Notes under the pieces: model-generated
What the model saw: only the letters and a program-made list of their open reading frames with translations
Told to the model about the DNA's origin: nothing
Databases searched by the model: none
Source of the DNA: Bacteroidales bacterium
Lineage (GTDB): Bacteria > Bacteroidota > Bacteroidia > Bacteroidales > UBA932
Reading direction: 5' to 3'
NCBI GenBank assembly: GCA_015060325.1
Contig: SUYQ01000001.1
Location: 1-64,000 of the forward strand
DNA length: 64,000 nucleotides
Program-made: the position numbers and the translations under genes
In this document: positions 1-6,285 of the stretch, piece after piece
Position numbering within the stretch: the stretch's first letter is position 1
Layout: every line of letters begins with the position of its first letter

Positions 1-102
1 ATCTCTAAACTCAAAGATCAAAACCTTTAGATCCCAACTACGAGGTGTAAGCGACTATACCTTCTTCATGTATAGAATCTATAAGATCTTTGGATAACTT
101 AA

Positions 103-309
103 ACACGGAACTTTGCAGGTGAGCCTAATTTAATTCGAATAATAATGACATCTAAAACACCTCCTAAATTGTATGGCAGGATACACTTTAATCACAAAGG
201 GTGGATTTCTGTGCCAAGAGAATCTGTTGATGCATACAAACATGCGGATGGATGGAAAAATTATGCGTGGAATATACGTGAAAGCCTTTCTGTTGACAGA
301 TATATATAA
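103..309 (+). pseudogene. C-terminal remnant of a BspA-like leucine-rich-repeat surface protein
   Basis: An open frame without a credible start codon reads through a segment containing VPRESVDAYKHADGWKNY and ends at the TAA at 307-309. This pattern (a VP..S...Y..ADGWK block followed closely by the stop) is how many BspA-type LRR_5 surface proteins of Bacteroidales end. No leucine-rich repeats are visible in the roughly 100 bases upstream, which carry stops in this frame, so I read it as a truncated 3' remnant rather than a gene. The identification rests on pattern memory of the family and the fragment is short. An ATG in the same frame lies just upstream of the block, so a short product of about 55 residues cannot be excluded. 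Confidence 0.45.
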
Positions 310-980
310 CAGAGCACAAATAATCCAGCATAAAATCGTTTCCCAACAGGTTGACGACATAAACTATTGCCTGCCTCTTCAACTCCAAAGATGATTAGTG
401 TATAATATAAAGAAAGTGTGGAGCTGACTTCCGTTTATCTTAATGAAGGTTGTGGAAAGCCCCTATAGGAGATAGGCGACACAATACCCCACACTCGGAT
501 AGATATGGGATATCGGGATGCAGAATGCACCCAACCACATGTATCTATACGAAAGTGAGTGTTGTTCCGCCCCGTCTTTCCTATAAAGAAAACTTCCACA
601 TTTTCATTAAAAGACTGCGAAAAACACTTTCACAATATGTAACGCCAGACGGCTTACGCCGAATGACTTTCCAAATGTCGGAAGATTTTTTCGGATAAAC
701 AACACTCACCGGGGTATCGTGTCTGAGTGAGATTATAATTATTGTTGATACATCGGATGTAGATAAGAAATTCGTGTCTTTGCTTTGAGCCTGAGTAATC
801 AGAATCAGGTGAATGAATTATGGAAGAAAGAGGTAATATTCTGATGTATCAGACTGTCGATGTATCAGACTGCTGATGGGCAGACTGCGATTGAGGTTGT
901 ACTCGTAATGTAGAATGGGGATATGTTATGAATGACAGCCTTCTGAAGAATGCTGGTGGAGGGAAGAATTTCGTATAATA
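310..980. other. gene-poor strip with an inverted repeat pair and short direct repeats
   Basis: I see no convincing gene here. The only plus-strand frame of note (450-698) has unnatural composition and no recognisable domain. The strip holds the 12-bp inverted repeat pair at 555-566 and 698-709, and a degenerate 16-bp tandem repeat around 843-888 in which a 14-base unit occurs exactly at 843-856 and 859-872 and a third, decayed copy follows. It reads as decayed accessory DNA. Confidence 0.5.
555..709. repeat. 12-bp perfect inverted repeat pair flanking 131 bp
   Basis: GTGAGTGTTGTT at 555-566 is matched by its exact reverse complement AACAACACTCAC at 698-709. Neither arm extends further. The enclosed 131 bp contains no credible coding frame. 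The arrangement could be a small non-autonomous insertion-element relic or a small invertible segment. No adjacent recombinase is present in the window to support inversion. Confidence 0.5.
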
Positions 981-1011
981 TTTGTAATATTACCAAATAT
1001 TGGTAACTTTG
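981..1011 (+). promoter_or_regulatory. parDE promoter with overlapping palindromic operator
   Basis: TTTG at 981-984 and TAACTTTG at 1004-1011 are separated by 19 bases, matching the Bacteroidetes -33/-7 consensus. A palindrome with arms TTACCA (990-995) and TGGTAA (1001-1006) around AATAT sits between and overlaps the -7 element. That is where an autorepressing ParD antitoxin would be expected to bind. Confidence 0.7.
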
Positions 1012-1027
1012 TAAAAAATATTATGAT

Positions 1028-1273
1028 ATGAAAACAACATCTGTTGCACTTGGCCCATATTTCGAGGACTTCATCAAGGCTCAGATTTCACAAGGCAGAT
1101 ACAACAACGCCAGTGAAGTGATTCGGGCCGGCCTGCGTATGCTTGAGGATAACGATACCAGGATTGCCGCGCTTAAGAGCGCGATTGAGGAAGGTATGAA
1201 CAGCGGAGAGGCAGTAGACTTCGATCCGGCAACACATTTGAAATCGCTTAAAGCATCTAGACGCAATGCCTAA
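1028..1273 (+). CDS. parD: ParD-family antitoxin
   Basis: This 81-residue protein is the antitoxin of a type II toxin-antitoxin pair. The N-terminal half matches the ribbon-helix-helix DNA-binding region of the ParD/CopG class (SVALGPYFEDFIKAQISQGR followed by an ASEVIRAGLRMLE helix), and the C-terminal half is charged and would wrap the toxin. It overlaps the parE start by 8 bp, the usual coupled arrangement. The palindrome at 990-1006 over the promoter is the expected autoregulatory operator. The length is typical of the family. Confidence 0.9.
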   Translation: MKTTSVALGPYFEDFIKAQISQGRYNNASEVIRAGLRMLEDNDTRIAALKSAIEEGMNSGEAVDFDPATHLKSLKASRRNA

Positions 1274-1586
1274 GGTCCGTTATTCGAACAAAGCAGTAGA
1301 GGACCTGTCATCAATATGGGAATATACATTCTCAGAATGGTCAGAAAGTCAGGCTGACGAGTATTATGAAATGCTCATATCAGCCTGCAATCGGCTTTTA
1401 TATCCATCTATCATCTCTAATCGGTCATATGATGAGATTGCGAGTGGCCTTCTGGGAATCAAAGCAGGACATCATCTGGTATTTTACAAGATTATGGACA
1501 ATGACGATGTTATGGTTATCCGTATCCTACACGAGAAGATGGACGTAGAAAGGCACTTCTCTAAGACTCCCAGTACGACCGTGTGA
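1266..1586 (+). CDS. parE: ParE/RelE-family toxin
   Basis: This 106-residue protein belongs to the ParE/RelE toxin superfamily. Visible hallmarks are the N-terminal YSNKAVEDLSSIWEYT segment (strand then helix), the central LLGIKAGHHLVFYKI strand pair and the C-terminal VIRILHEKMDVERHF segment. ParE toxins inhibit DNA gyrase, whereas RelE relatives cleave mRNA; pairing with a ParD antitoxin favours the ParE role. The gene starts inside the end of parD and appears intact. It lies in a strip with remnant genes on both sides, so the pair was probably acquired horizontally. Confidence 0.9.
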   Translation: MPKVRYSNKAVEDLSSIWEYTFSEWSESQADEYYEMLISACNRLLYPSIISNRSYDEIASGLLGIKAGHHLVFYKIMDNDDVMVIRILHEKMDVERHFSKTPSTTV

Positions 1587-1651
1587 CGTCTCTCAGGTAA
1601 ATTGCGACCCGTATTTTGGCAAAGTATTGCTTCATACGGCATTGACGTCCA

Positions 1652-1864
1652 ATGACTTACACACGGACGTACCGCGTACGGACGGTAGCCATTGGATATA
1701 TGACCGACACCATGGGCCGTATGCACTCTGACGCACAGTTCGCTGGATCATCATCAGTTCCAGCACACGTTGAGATGATGGGATTCCTCGGCATCGGTAA
1801 CAACCCTATGGTAGGTTGTACAGTTGCTTGCGCTGTTGACGTTGCTACTGCGCTTAACAAGTAA
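1652..1864 (+). pseudogene. 3' fragment of a GGGtGRT-family protein gene
   Basis: The last 50 or so residues, including MTDTMGRMHSDAQFAGSSSV and then PAHVEMMGFLGIGNNPMVG, match from memory the C-terminus of the GGGtGRT protein family, conserved proteins of about 330 residues in Bacteroidales and Firmicutes. The similarity seems to begin near 1690. Upstream sequence carries none of the family's earlier landmarks, including the glycine-rich signature. I therefore read this as a truncated gene whose 5' end was lost or replaced, probably when the adjacent parDE pair arrived. An in-frame ATG exists at 1652, so a short product is possible. The family assignment is from recall, not a search. Confidence 0.55.
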
Positions 1865-1867
1865 TCG

Positions 1868-1968
1868 CAGGGAGGGACGGTTGAAAAACTAAATCCCTCC
1901 CAACTGCGTTGGGCCCCTCCCGTTCACGAGGCCACGGGCGGCCACGGTTTTTCAACCGTCACTCCCTG
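1868..1968. repeat. 22-bp imperfect inverted repeat with internal hairpin
   Basis: The 22-base arm at 1868-1889 is the reverse complement of 1947-1968 with one mismatch. Inside lies a second perfect hairpin, CCCAAC-TGC-GTTGGG, near 1900-1914. The block follows the truncated gene directly and precedes the terminator. It could be a palindromic mobile repeat or a structured RNA 3' end. Confidence 0.6.
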
Positions 1969-1983
1969 CTCAACGCCAGATAC

Positions 1984-2014
1984 AGAGACATCCTTTCGAG
2001 GGTGTCTCTTTTTT
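1984..2014 (+). terminator. intrinsic terminator
   Basis: A 10-bp stem (AGAGACATCC / GGGTGTCTCT, one G-U pair) with a six-base loop is followed by six T residues. It would stop transcription from the GGGtGRT fragment and parDE strip. Confidence 0.8.
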
Positions 2015-2110
2015 GTCATAATCATATAATATTCCAATATTTCTGCGAGATTAATATTCTGTGTCATGCAAATTTATCAAGGAGGCAGTCGGGTCCAAGT
2101 ATATTATTGC

Positions 2111-2118
2111 TATCTTTG
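2111..2118 (+). promoter_or_regulatory. -7 element TATCTTTG of the esterase gene
   Basis: This is an exact TAnnTTTG match 27 bases before the ATG at 2145. I see no TTTG at the expected -33 distance. Confidence 0.6.
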
Positions 2119-2144
2119 ACCGGTTATTTTAAAAATACGAAGAA

Positions 2145-2957
2145 ATGAAACGAATCTTGAGTCTGGCAGCAGGACTGCTGATATTCTGTACGACCTCGCA
2201 TGCCTTCAGACAGGAGGCTGTCAATGTCAGGAGCGAAAAGATGGACAAGGATGTTCCGGTAACTGTGATTACTCCTGACGGGTATGGGGAGAAAGAGGCG
2301 TACCCGGTGGTATATCTCCTTCATGGTTACAGTGACAACTATACATCATGGTCCAAGGACGGAGTTGTAGGAGGACTTTCCGATCAGTATGGAATCATCT
2401 TCGTCATGCCTGACGGAGGATATGACAGCTGGTATTTCGATAGCGTGATCACACCTGAATATCAATATGAGACTTTCGTGTCATCAGAGCTCGTCAGTTA
2501 TGTCGACAGCCACTACAAGACCATTGCAGACAGGAAGGGTAGAGCCATAGCGGGACTTTCCATGGGTGGTCACGGAGCTCTGTACCTTGGTATCAGACAT
2601 CAGGATGTATATGGCTCCATGGGCTCTTTGTCCGGAGGTGTGGATATCAGGCCGTTCCCTACAAGATGGAATATCGCCACTAGACTCGGCTCAATGGAAG
2701 AGTATCCGCAGAACTGGGAAGATAACACAGTCATAAACCTGACTCATCTGCTGGAGCCGGGTTCCATGAATATAATCATAGATTGCGGAACTGAAGATTT
2801 CTTCTTCGCGGTAAACTGTTCATTGCATGAGAAACTGCTCGAGGCGAAGATTCCTCATGAGTTCTATACAAGACCAGGCCACCACAACTGGAAGTATTGG
2901 CTGAATGCCATCAAATACCAGGTGCTTTATTTCAACGACTGTTTCTCCAGAGAGTAA
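2145..2957 (+). CDS. secreted CE1-type serine esterase
   Basis: A 270-residue alpha/beta-hydrolase of the esterase D / CE1 type. It has a signal peptide of about 20 residues ending ...TTSHA, a YLLHGYSDN oxyanion-hole strand, the nucleophile elbow GLSMGG with Ser139, an acid Asp218 in CGTEDFF and His247 in GHHNW. The family includes acetyl-xylan and feruloyl esterases, tributyrin esterases and S-formylglutathione hydrolases. A signal peptide and a neighbouring double CE1-type gene favour action on esterified plant polysaccharide or oligosaccharide in the periplasm, but substrate cannot be read from the sequence. The gene ends 5 bp from the convergent esterase gene and has its own -7 element. 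Confidence 0.8.
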   Translation: MKRILSLAAGLLIFCTTSHAFRQEAVNVRSEKMDKDVPVTVITPDGYGEKEAYPVVYLLHGYSDNYTSWSKDGVVGGLSDQYGIIFVMPDGGYDSWYFDSVITPEYQYETFVSSELVSYVDSHYKTIADRKGRAIAGLSMGGHGALYLGIRHQDVYGSMGSLSGGVDIRPFPTRWNIATRLGSMEEYPQNWEDNTVINLTHLLEPGSMNIIIDCGTEDFFFAVNCSLHEKLLEAKIPHEFYTRPGHHNWKYWLNAIKYQVLYFNDCFSRE

Positions 2958-2962
2958 GCAGA

Positions 2963-5230
2963 TTAAAACAGCAGCTTGAACACCTCGGTGATGTAGTCCC
3001 TGCAGTTCATCCAGGTGTGGCCGCCGCCGGGGTACATGGTGGTGTGCCTGATGCCCCTGTCCTTGAAGTTGCGTTCAAGCTCAAGTGATGACTCATAGAG
3101 GAAGTCTGATGTTCCGCAGCTGAGCCAGAGGAGCTTGAGGTTCTGGTTGAGGACCGATGCGTCGGCATATGTGCCGTTGACGAAATTCTCTGAGATCTCA
3201 GGTCCGAAGACTGCCGGAGCGAATGCGCAGACGTAATGGAATGTATCAGGATTGCCCAGGCCGCAGGCCAGCGTCTGTCTGCCTCCGAGCGAGAATCCTG
3301 CAATCGCTCTGCTGTCGGCATCCGTCCTGACATTGTAGTTCGCCTCTATGAACGGAATGACGGATTCCATGAATTCCTTGGTGATCAGTCCGGTGTCCAG
3401 AGGATTGTACACGACAGTATGGTCCCTGCGGATCATCTCCGGATATGGATTGGCGTACGGCATCACCACGATCATCTTCTCTGCAAGTCCGGATGCGATC
3501 AGGTTGTCCAGGATATTGTTCACCTTTCCGACCTTGAACCAGGTCTCCTGCGTGTCGGTCATTCCATGGATAAGATACAGTACAGGATATTTCTCACTGC
3601 TTGCAGGATCGTATCCCGCTGGTGTATAGATGCATACCGGTCTGTCGAATCCGACGGCAGCTGAAGTGTAATATGTGTATGTCATCTTTCCATGCGGCAC
3701 ATCCTGGAGGTCCTGCCAGTCAGGCTGAGGTCCCTTGATGTCGGCCAGGCTGGCCTTGTATCCTTCGTTAGGGAAGATGTGCATGTTTTCCGGGTCGGCT
3801 ATCGTAGTTCCGTCAACTATGAATGAGTATGGATAGATGTCAGGAACCACATCGGTAAGTGTTACGGACCAGACCCCGTCTTCGTCCTTCGTCATAGGCA
3901 TCCTGCCTGCAATCATCTGTCCTTCCAATTCCACTTTTCCGGCTTCCGGAGCGCGCAGACGGAACGTCACGCTTCCGTCCTCGCCGTAATCCGGCGAAAT
4001 CAATTTCGGAGGGAACAGCTTTGCCATCTTCTCCGGCGTAAGCTGCTGCAGCCCAGGCATAGGGGCTGGTGCCGCAGGCCTGGCCTCCGCTTCCGCTGCA
4101 GCTCTCATCGCCTTCGCCGAAGCCTCTTTGTCGAAGAGCAGAGGGAAGGTCTGGCTGAGGAAATGGCGCGCATTCATCCATGTATGCCCAAGCTTGTCCG
4201 ACGTATAGTAAGCTATATGTTCGATGCCCTTGCTTTCCAGAAAGTCCGTATACTCCCGTGCATTGCCATAGAGAAAATCGTCCGTGCCTACTCCGAGCCA
4301 AAGCAGGTTGATCTTCCTGTTTGTCTTGCGTGCCTGGTCATACACCTTAGGGAAATCCATGCTGGTGAACGAACTGTATGAGCAGAGATAAGAGAACTTG
4401 TCGAGATTGTTCAGCCCGGCTGTAAGTGCCTGGTTTCCACCGCGTGAGAAACCTCCTATCGCCCTGCTGTCCCTGTCGTTCAGGGTCCTGTAATTGGACT
4501 CTACATATGGCATGAGATCGCCAAGAAGATCCCGGATGAACGGATCACCTTCGCTGAAGTCGAGCGTGCCTGCAGGGTCATATCCGGCAGGATTGCCGTA
4601 TGGCAGCACTATGATCATCTCCTTTGCCTTTCCTTCTGCGATGAGGTTGTCAAGGATCAGGTTCATTCTTCCCACCTTGAAATATACCTCCTCGGTGTCG
4701 GTTGTGCCGCTGATAAGATAGAATACGGGATATTTCCTGTCCAGGTCCTTGTCATATGTCGGAGGAGTGTATACTATCGCGTTGCCGAAGGCCCCAAGAG
4801 TCCCGGACCGGTAGTTGACATAGTCCACCTTCCCGTGAGGGACCGACCTGAGCTCATGGTCAAGCGGCTGCTTGCCCCTTATGTCCACAAGCGAATTCTT
4901 GAAACCCTCGTTAGGGAACCACTCTGCGCACTGAGGATCCATCACTCCGACTCCGTCCACTTCGAAGCAGTATGGATATATGTCGGGGGTCACTGGTCCT
5001 AGCGTGATGCTCCAGATGCCGCTGCTGTCCTTCACCATATCTGCCTTGGGGGCAAACTGAGCGCTGATCCTTACGTTTTCAGCCTCCGGGGCCAGATAGT
5101 TGAATGTGACTGTGTTGTCGTCGTGAACGACAGGGGATACTACCGGGGTGAAATTCTGAGCATAAGAGCTGATGCTCATGAATGCCATGATGCCGGCTGT
5201 GGCTGCGGATTTCAGGAATGCTTTCATCAT
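2963..5230 (-). CDS. tandem double CE1-type esterase with two E-set/CBM48-like modules
   Basis: This 755-residue secreted protein is an internal duplication. Each half has an N-terminal immunoglobulin-like module (about 30-115 and 405-495, sharing the W S(I/V)TL...PDIYPY motif) followed by an esterase domain. Both esterase domains keep a full triad: Ser262, Asp318, His349 in the first and Ser647, Asp709, His738 in the second. An Ala/Pro-rich linker (about 370-395) joins the halves. The E-set plus CE1 pairing is typical of feruloyl and acetyl-xylan esterases from rumen and gut Bacteroidales. The signal peptide ends SSYAQ. The start could be either of two consecutive ATGs. A minus-strand TAGATTTG lies just upstream at 5250-5257. 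Substrate is inferred, not shown. Confidence 0.85.
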   Translation of the reverse strand: MMKAFLKSAATAGIMAFMSISSYAQNFTPVVSPVVHDDNTVTFNYLAPEAENVRISAQFAPKADMVKDSSGIWSITLGPVTPDIYPYCFEVDGVGVMDPQCAEWFPNEGFKNSLVDIRGKQPLDHELRSVPHGKVDYVNYRSGTLGAFGNAIVYTPPTYDKDLDRKYPVFYLISGTTDTEEVYFKVGRMNLILDNLIAEGKAKEMIIVLPYGNPAGYDPAGTLDFSEGDPFIRDLLGDLMPYVESNYRTLNDRDSRAIGGFSRGGNQALTAGLNNLDKFSYLCSYSSFTSMDFPKVYDQARKTNRKINLLWLGVGTDDFLYGNAREYTDFLESKGIEHIAYYTSDKLGHTWMNARHFLSQTFPLLFDKEASAKAMRAAAEAEARPAAPAPMPGLQQLTPEKMAKLFPPKLISPDYGEDGSVTFRLRAPEAGKVELEGQMIAGRMPMTKDEDGVWSVTLTDVVPDIYPYSFIVDGTTIADPENMHIFPNEGYKASLADIKGPQPDWQDLQDVPHGKMTYTYYTSAAVGFDRPVCIYTPAGYDPASSEKYPVLYLIHGMTDTQETWFKVGKVNNILDNLIASGLAEKMIVVMPYANPYPEMIRRDHTVVYNPLDTGLITKEFMESVIPFIEANYNVRTDADSRAIAGFSLGGRQTLACGLGNPDTFHYVCAFAPAVFGPEISENFVNGTYADASVLNQNLKLLWLSCGTSDFLYESSLELERNFKDRGIRHTTMYPGGGHTWMNCRDYITEVFKLLF

Positions 5231-5249
5231 ATTTCAGTTTAGCAGTCCC

Positions 5250-5257
5250 AAATCTAA
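5250..5257 (-). promoter_or_regulatory. -7 element TAGATTTG of the double esterase gene
   Basis: An exact TAnnTTTG match on the minus strand, 19 bases upstream of the start at 5230. It is divergent from the bcp promoter. Confidence 0.6.
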
Positions 5258-5268
5258 CAATAAATCAG

Positions 5269-5276
5269 TATATTTG
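5269..5276 (+). promoter_or_regulatory. -7 element TATATTTG of bcp
   Basis: An exact TAnnTTTG match 20 bases upstream of the bcp ATG at 5297. Confidence 0.6.
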
Positions 5277-5296
5277 GAAAAATTAATTGTTATATC

Positions 5297-5743
5297 ATGT
5301 TGAAGATAGGTGACAGGATGCCTGATTTCGAAGTTGTGGATCAGGATGGCAACAAGGTCTCGTCAAAGGACCTCATAGGCAAAAGGACAATCGTATATTT
5401 CTATCCGAAAGACAATACAAGCGGATGCACAGCTGAGGCTTGTAATCTGCGTGACAATTATGATGCGTTGACGGCTCAGGGCTATAATGTCATAGGAGTG
5501 AGCAAGGACAGCGCGGCGTCGCACAGGAAGTTCGCCGACAAGTATGAACTGCCGTTCACCCTTCTGTCGGATACGTCCACTCAGATGCTTCAGGCTTTCG
5601 GGGCATGGGGCGAGAAGAAGATGTATGGAAAGACTGTCATGGGCACCATCAGAAGGACATTCATCTTCGATGCGGACGGCATCCTTGAAAGGATAATAGA
5701 GAAAGTGGACACGAAGAACCACGCATCACAGATCCTGCAGTAG
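5297..5743 (+). CDS. bcp: thioredoxin-dependent peroxiredoxin (BCP family)
   Basis: A 148-residue cytoplasmic peroxiredoxin that reduces hydrogen peroxide and organic hydroperoxides using thioredoxin. The peroxidatic Cys44 sits in YPKDNTSGCT, and Cys49 five residues on is the resolving cysteine of the classical BCP subgroup. The C-terminal RTFIFDADGI strand is also typical, and the length is normal. It is the first gene of an apparent bcp-GNAT-GH9 run with a 3-bp gap to the next gene. No function links it to the GH9. Confidence 0.93.
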   Translation: MLKIGDRMPDFEVVDQDGNKVSSKDLIGKRTIVYFYPKDNTSGCTAEACNLRDNYDALTAQGYNVIGVSKDSAASHRKFADKYELPFTLLSDTSTQMLQAFGAWGEKKMYGKTVMGTIRRTFIFDADGILERIIEKVDTKNHASQILQ

Positions 5744-5746
5744 GGG

Positions 5747-6262
5747 ATGATAAGAAAGGCGACATATGATGATGTGCCGGCGCTGATGGAGATTTTCCGG
5801 AAGGCGCGGGGCATCATGCGTGAGAGCGGAAACCTGCATCAGTGGAATGACGGGTATCCGTCGGAAGATGTCGTCAGAAAGGACATCAGTGCGGGTCATT
5901 GTTTCGTGCTGACCGCAGGTGGAAGGAACTTCGATGCCTGCCCTGAAGCTGGGGAAGAAATACTGGCCACCATGGCGTTCATCCCCGGACCGGACCCGAC
6001 ATATGCTGAAATATATGATGGCAGCTGGCAGAACGACAATCCCTATCATGTGATCCATCGGATCGCTGTCGCCGAACCCGGCCATAATGCGGCCAAGGCA
6101 ATGCTGGACTGGGGATTTGAACGTACAAAGTCCATACGCATCGACACGCACAAGGACAATGTGATAATGCATCATGTGCTGTCAAGATACGGATTCATCC
6201 ATTGCGGAAGGATACTTCTGGCCAACGGGGAGCCGCGTGAGGCATATCAGAAAGATATTTGA
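5747..6262 (+). CDS. GNAT-family N-acetyltransferase
   Basis: A 171-residue acetyltransferase of the GNAT fold. The N-terminus MIRKATYDDVPALMEIF is the usual first strand and helix. IHRIAVAEPGHNAAKAML is the acetyl-CoA-binding region, and the C-terminal MHHVLSRYGFIHCG segment is the characteristic YGF ending. The usual Q/RxxGxG/A pyrophosphate loop is altered. The acceptor is unknown. It begins 3 bp after bcp and is followed 23 bp later by the GH9 gene, so it is probably cotranscribed. Confidence 0.8.
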   Translation: MIRKATYDDVPALMEIFRKARGIMRESGNLHQWNDGYPSEDVVRKDISAGHCFVLTAGGRNFDACPEAGEEILATMAFIPGPDPTYAEIYDGSWQNDNPYHVIHRIAVAEPGHNAAKAMLDWGFERTKSIRIDTHKDNVIMHHVLSRYGFIHCGRILLANGEPREAYQKDI

Positions 6263-6285
6263 AACCAATAACCGATACTGACATT

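Larger units (their letters stand above)
1587..2110. other. region with a gene fragment, large inverted repeat and terminator
   Basis: Between parE and the next esterase gene there is no complete gene. The stretch holds the GGGtGRT-family 3' fragment ending at 1864, the 22-bp inverted repeat spanning 1868-1968, and a strong intrinsic terminator at 1984-2014. The rest, 2015-2110, is AT-rich leader before the -7 element at 2111. Confidence 0.6.

Noticed and set aside
450..698. Plus-strand frame of 82 residues
   Set aside because: Unnatural composition, no domain, and it ends inside the right arm of the inverted repeat. Likely chance.
720..790. Short stretch resembling IIIIVDTSDVDKKF, as in a PIN-domain start
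   Set aside because: Too short and ends in a stop after about 20 residues; no support.
3236..3664. Frame of 142 residues antisense to the double esterase
   Set aside because: Lies wholly inside a strongly supported gene on the other strand and reads as a shadow of its codon pattern.
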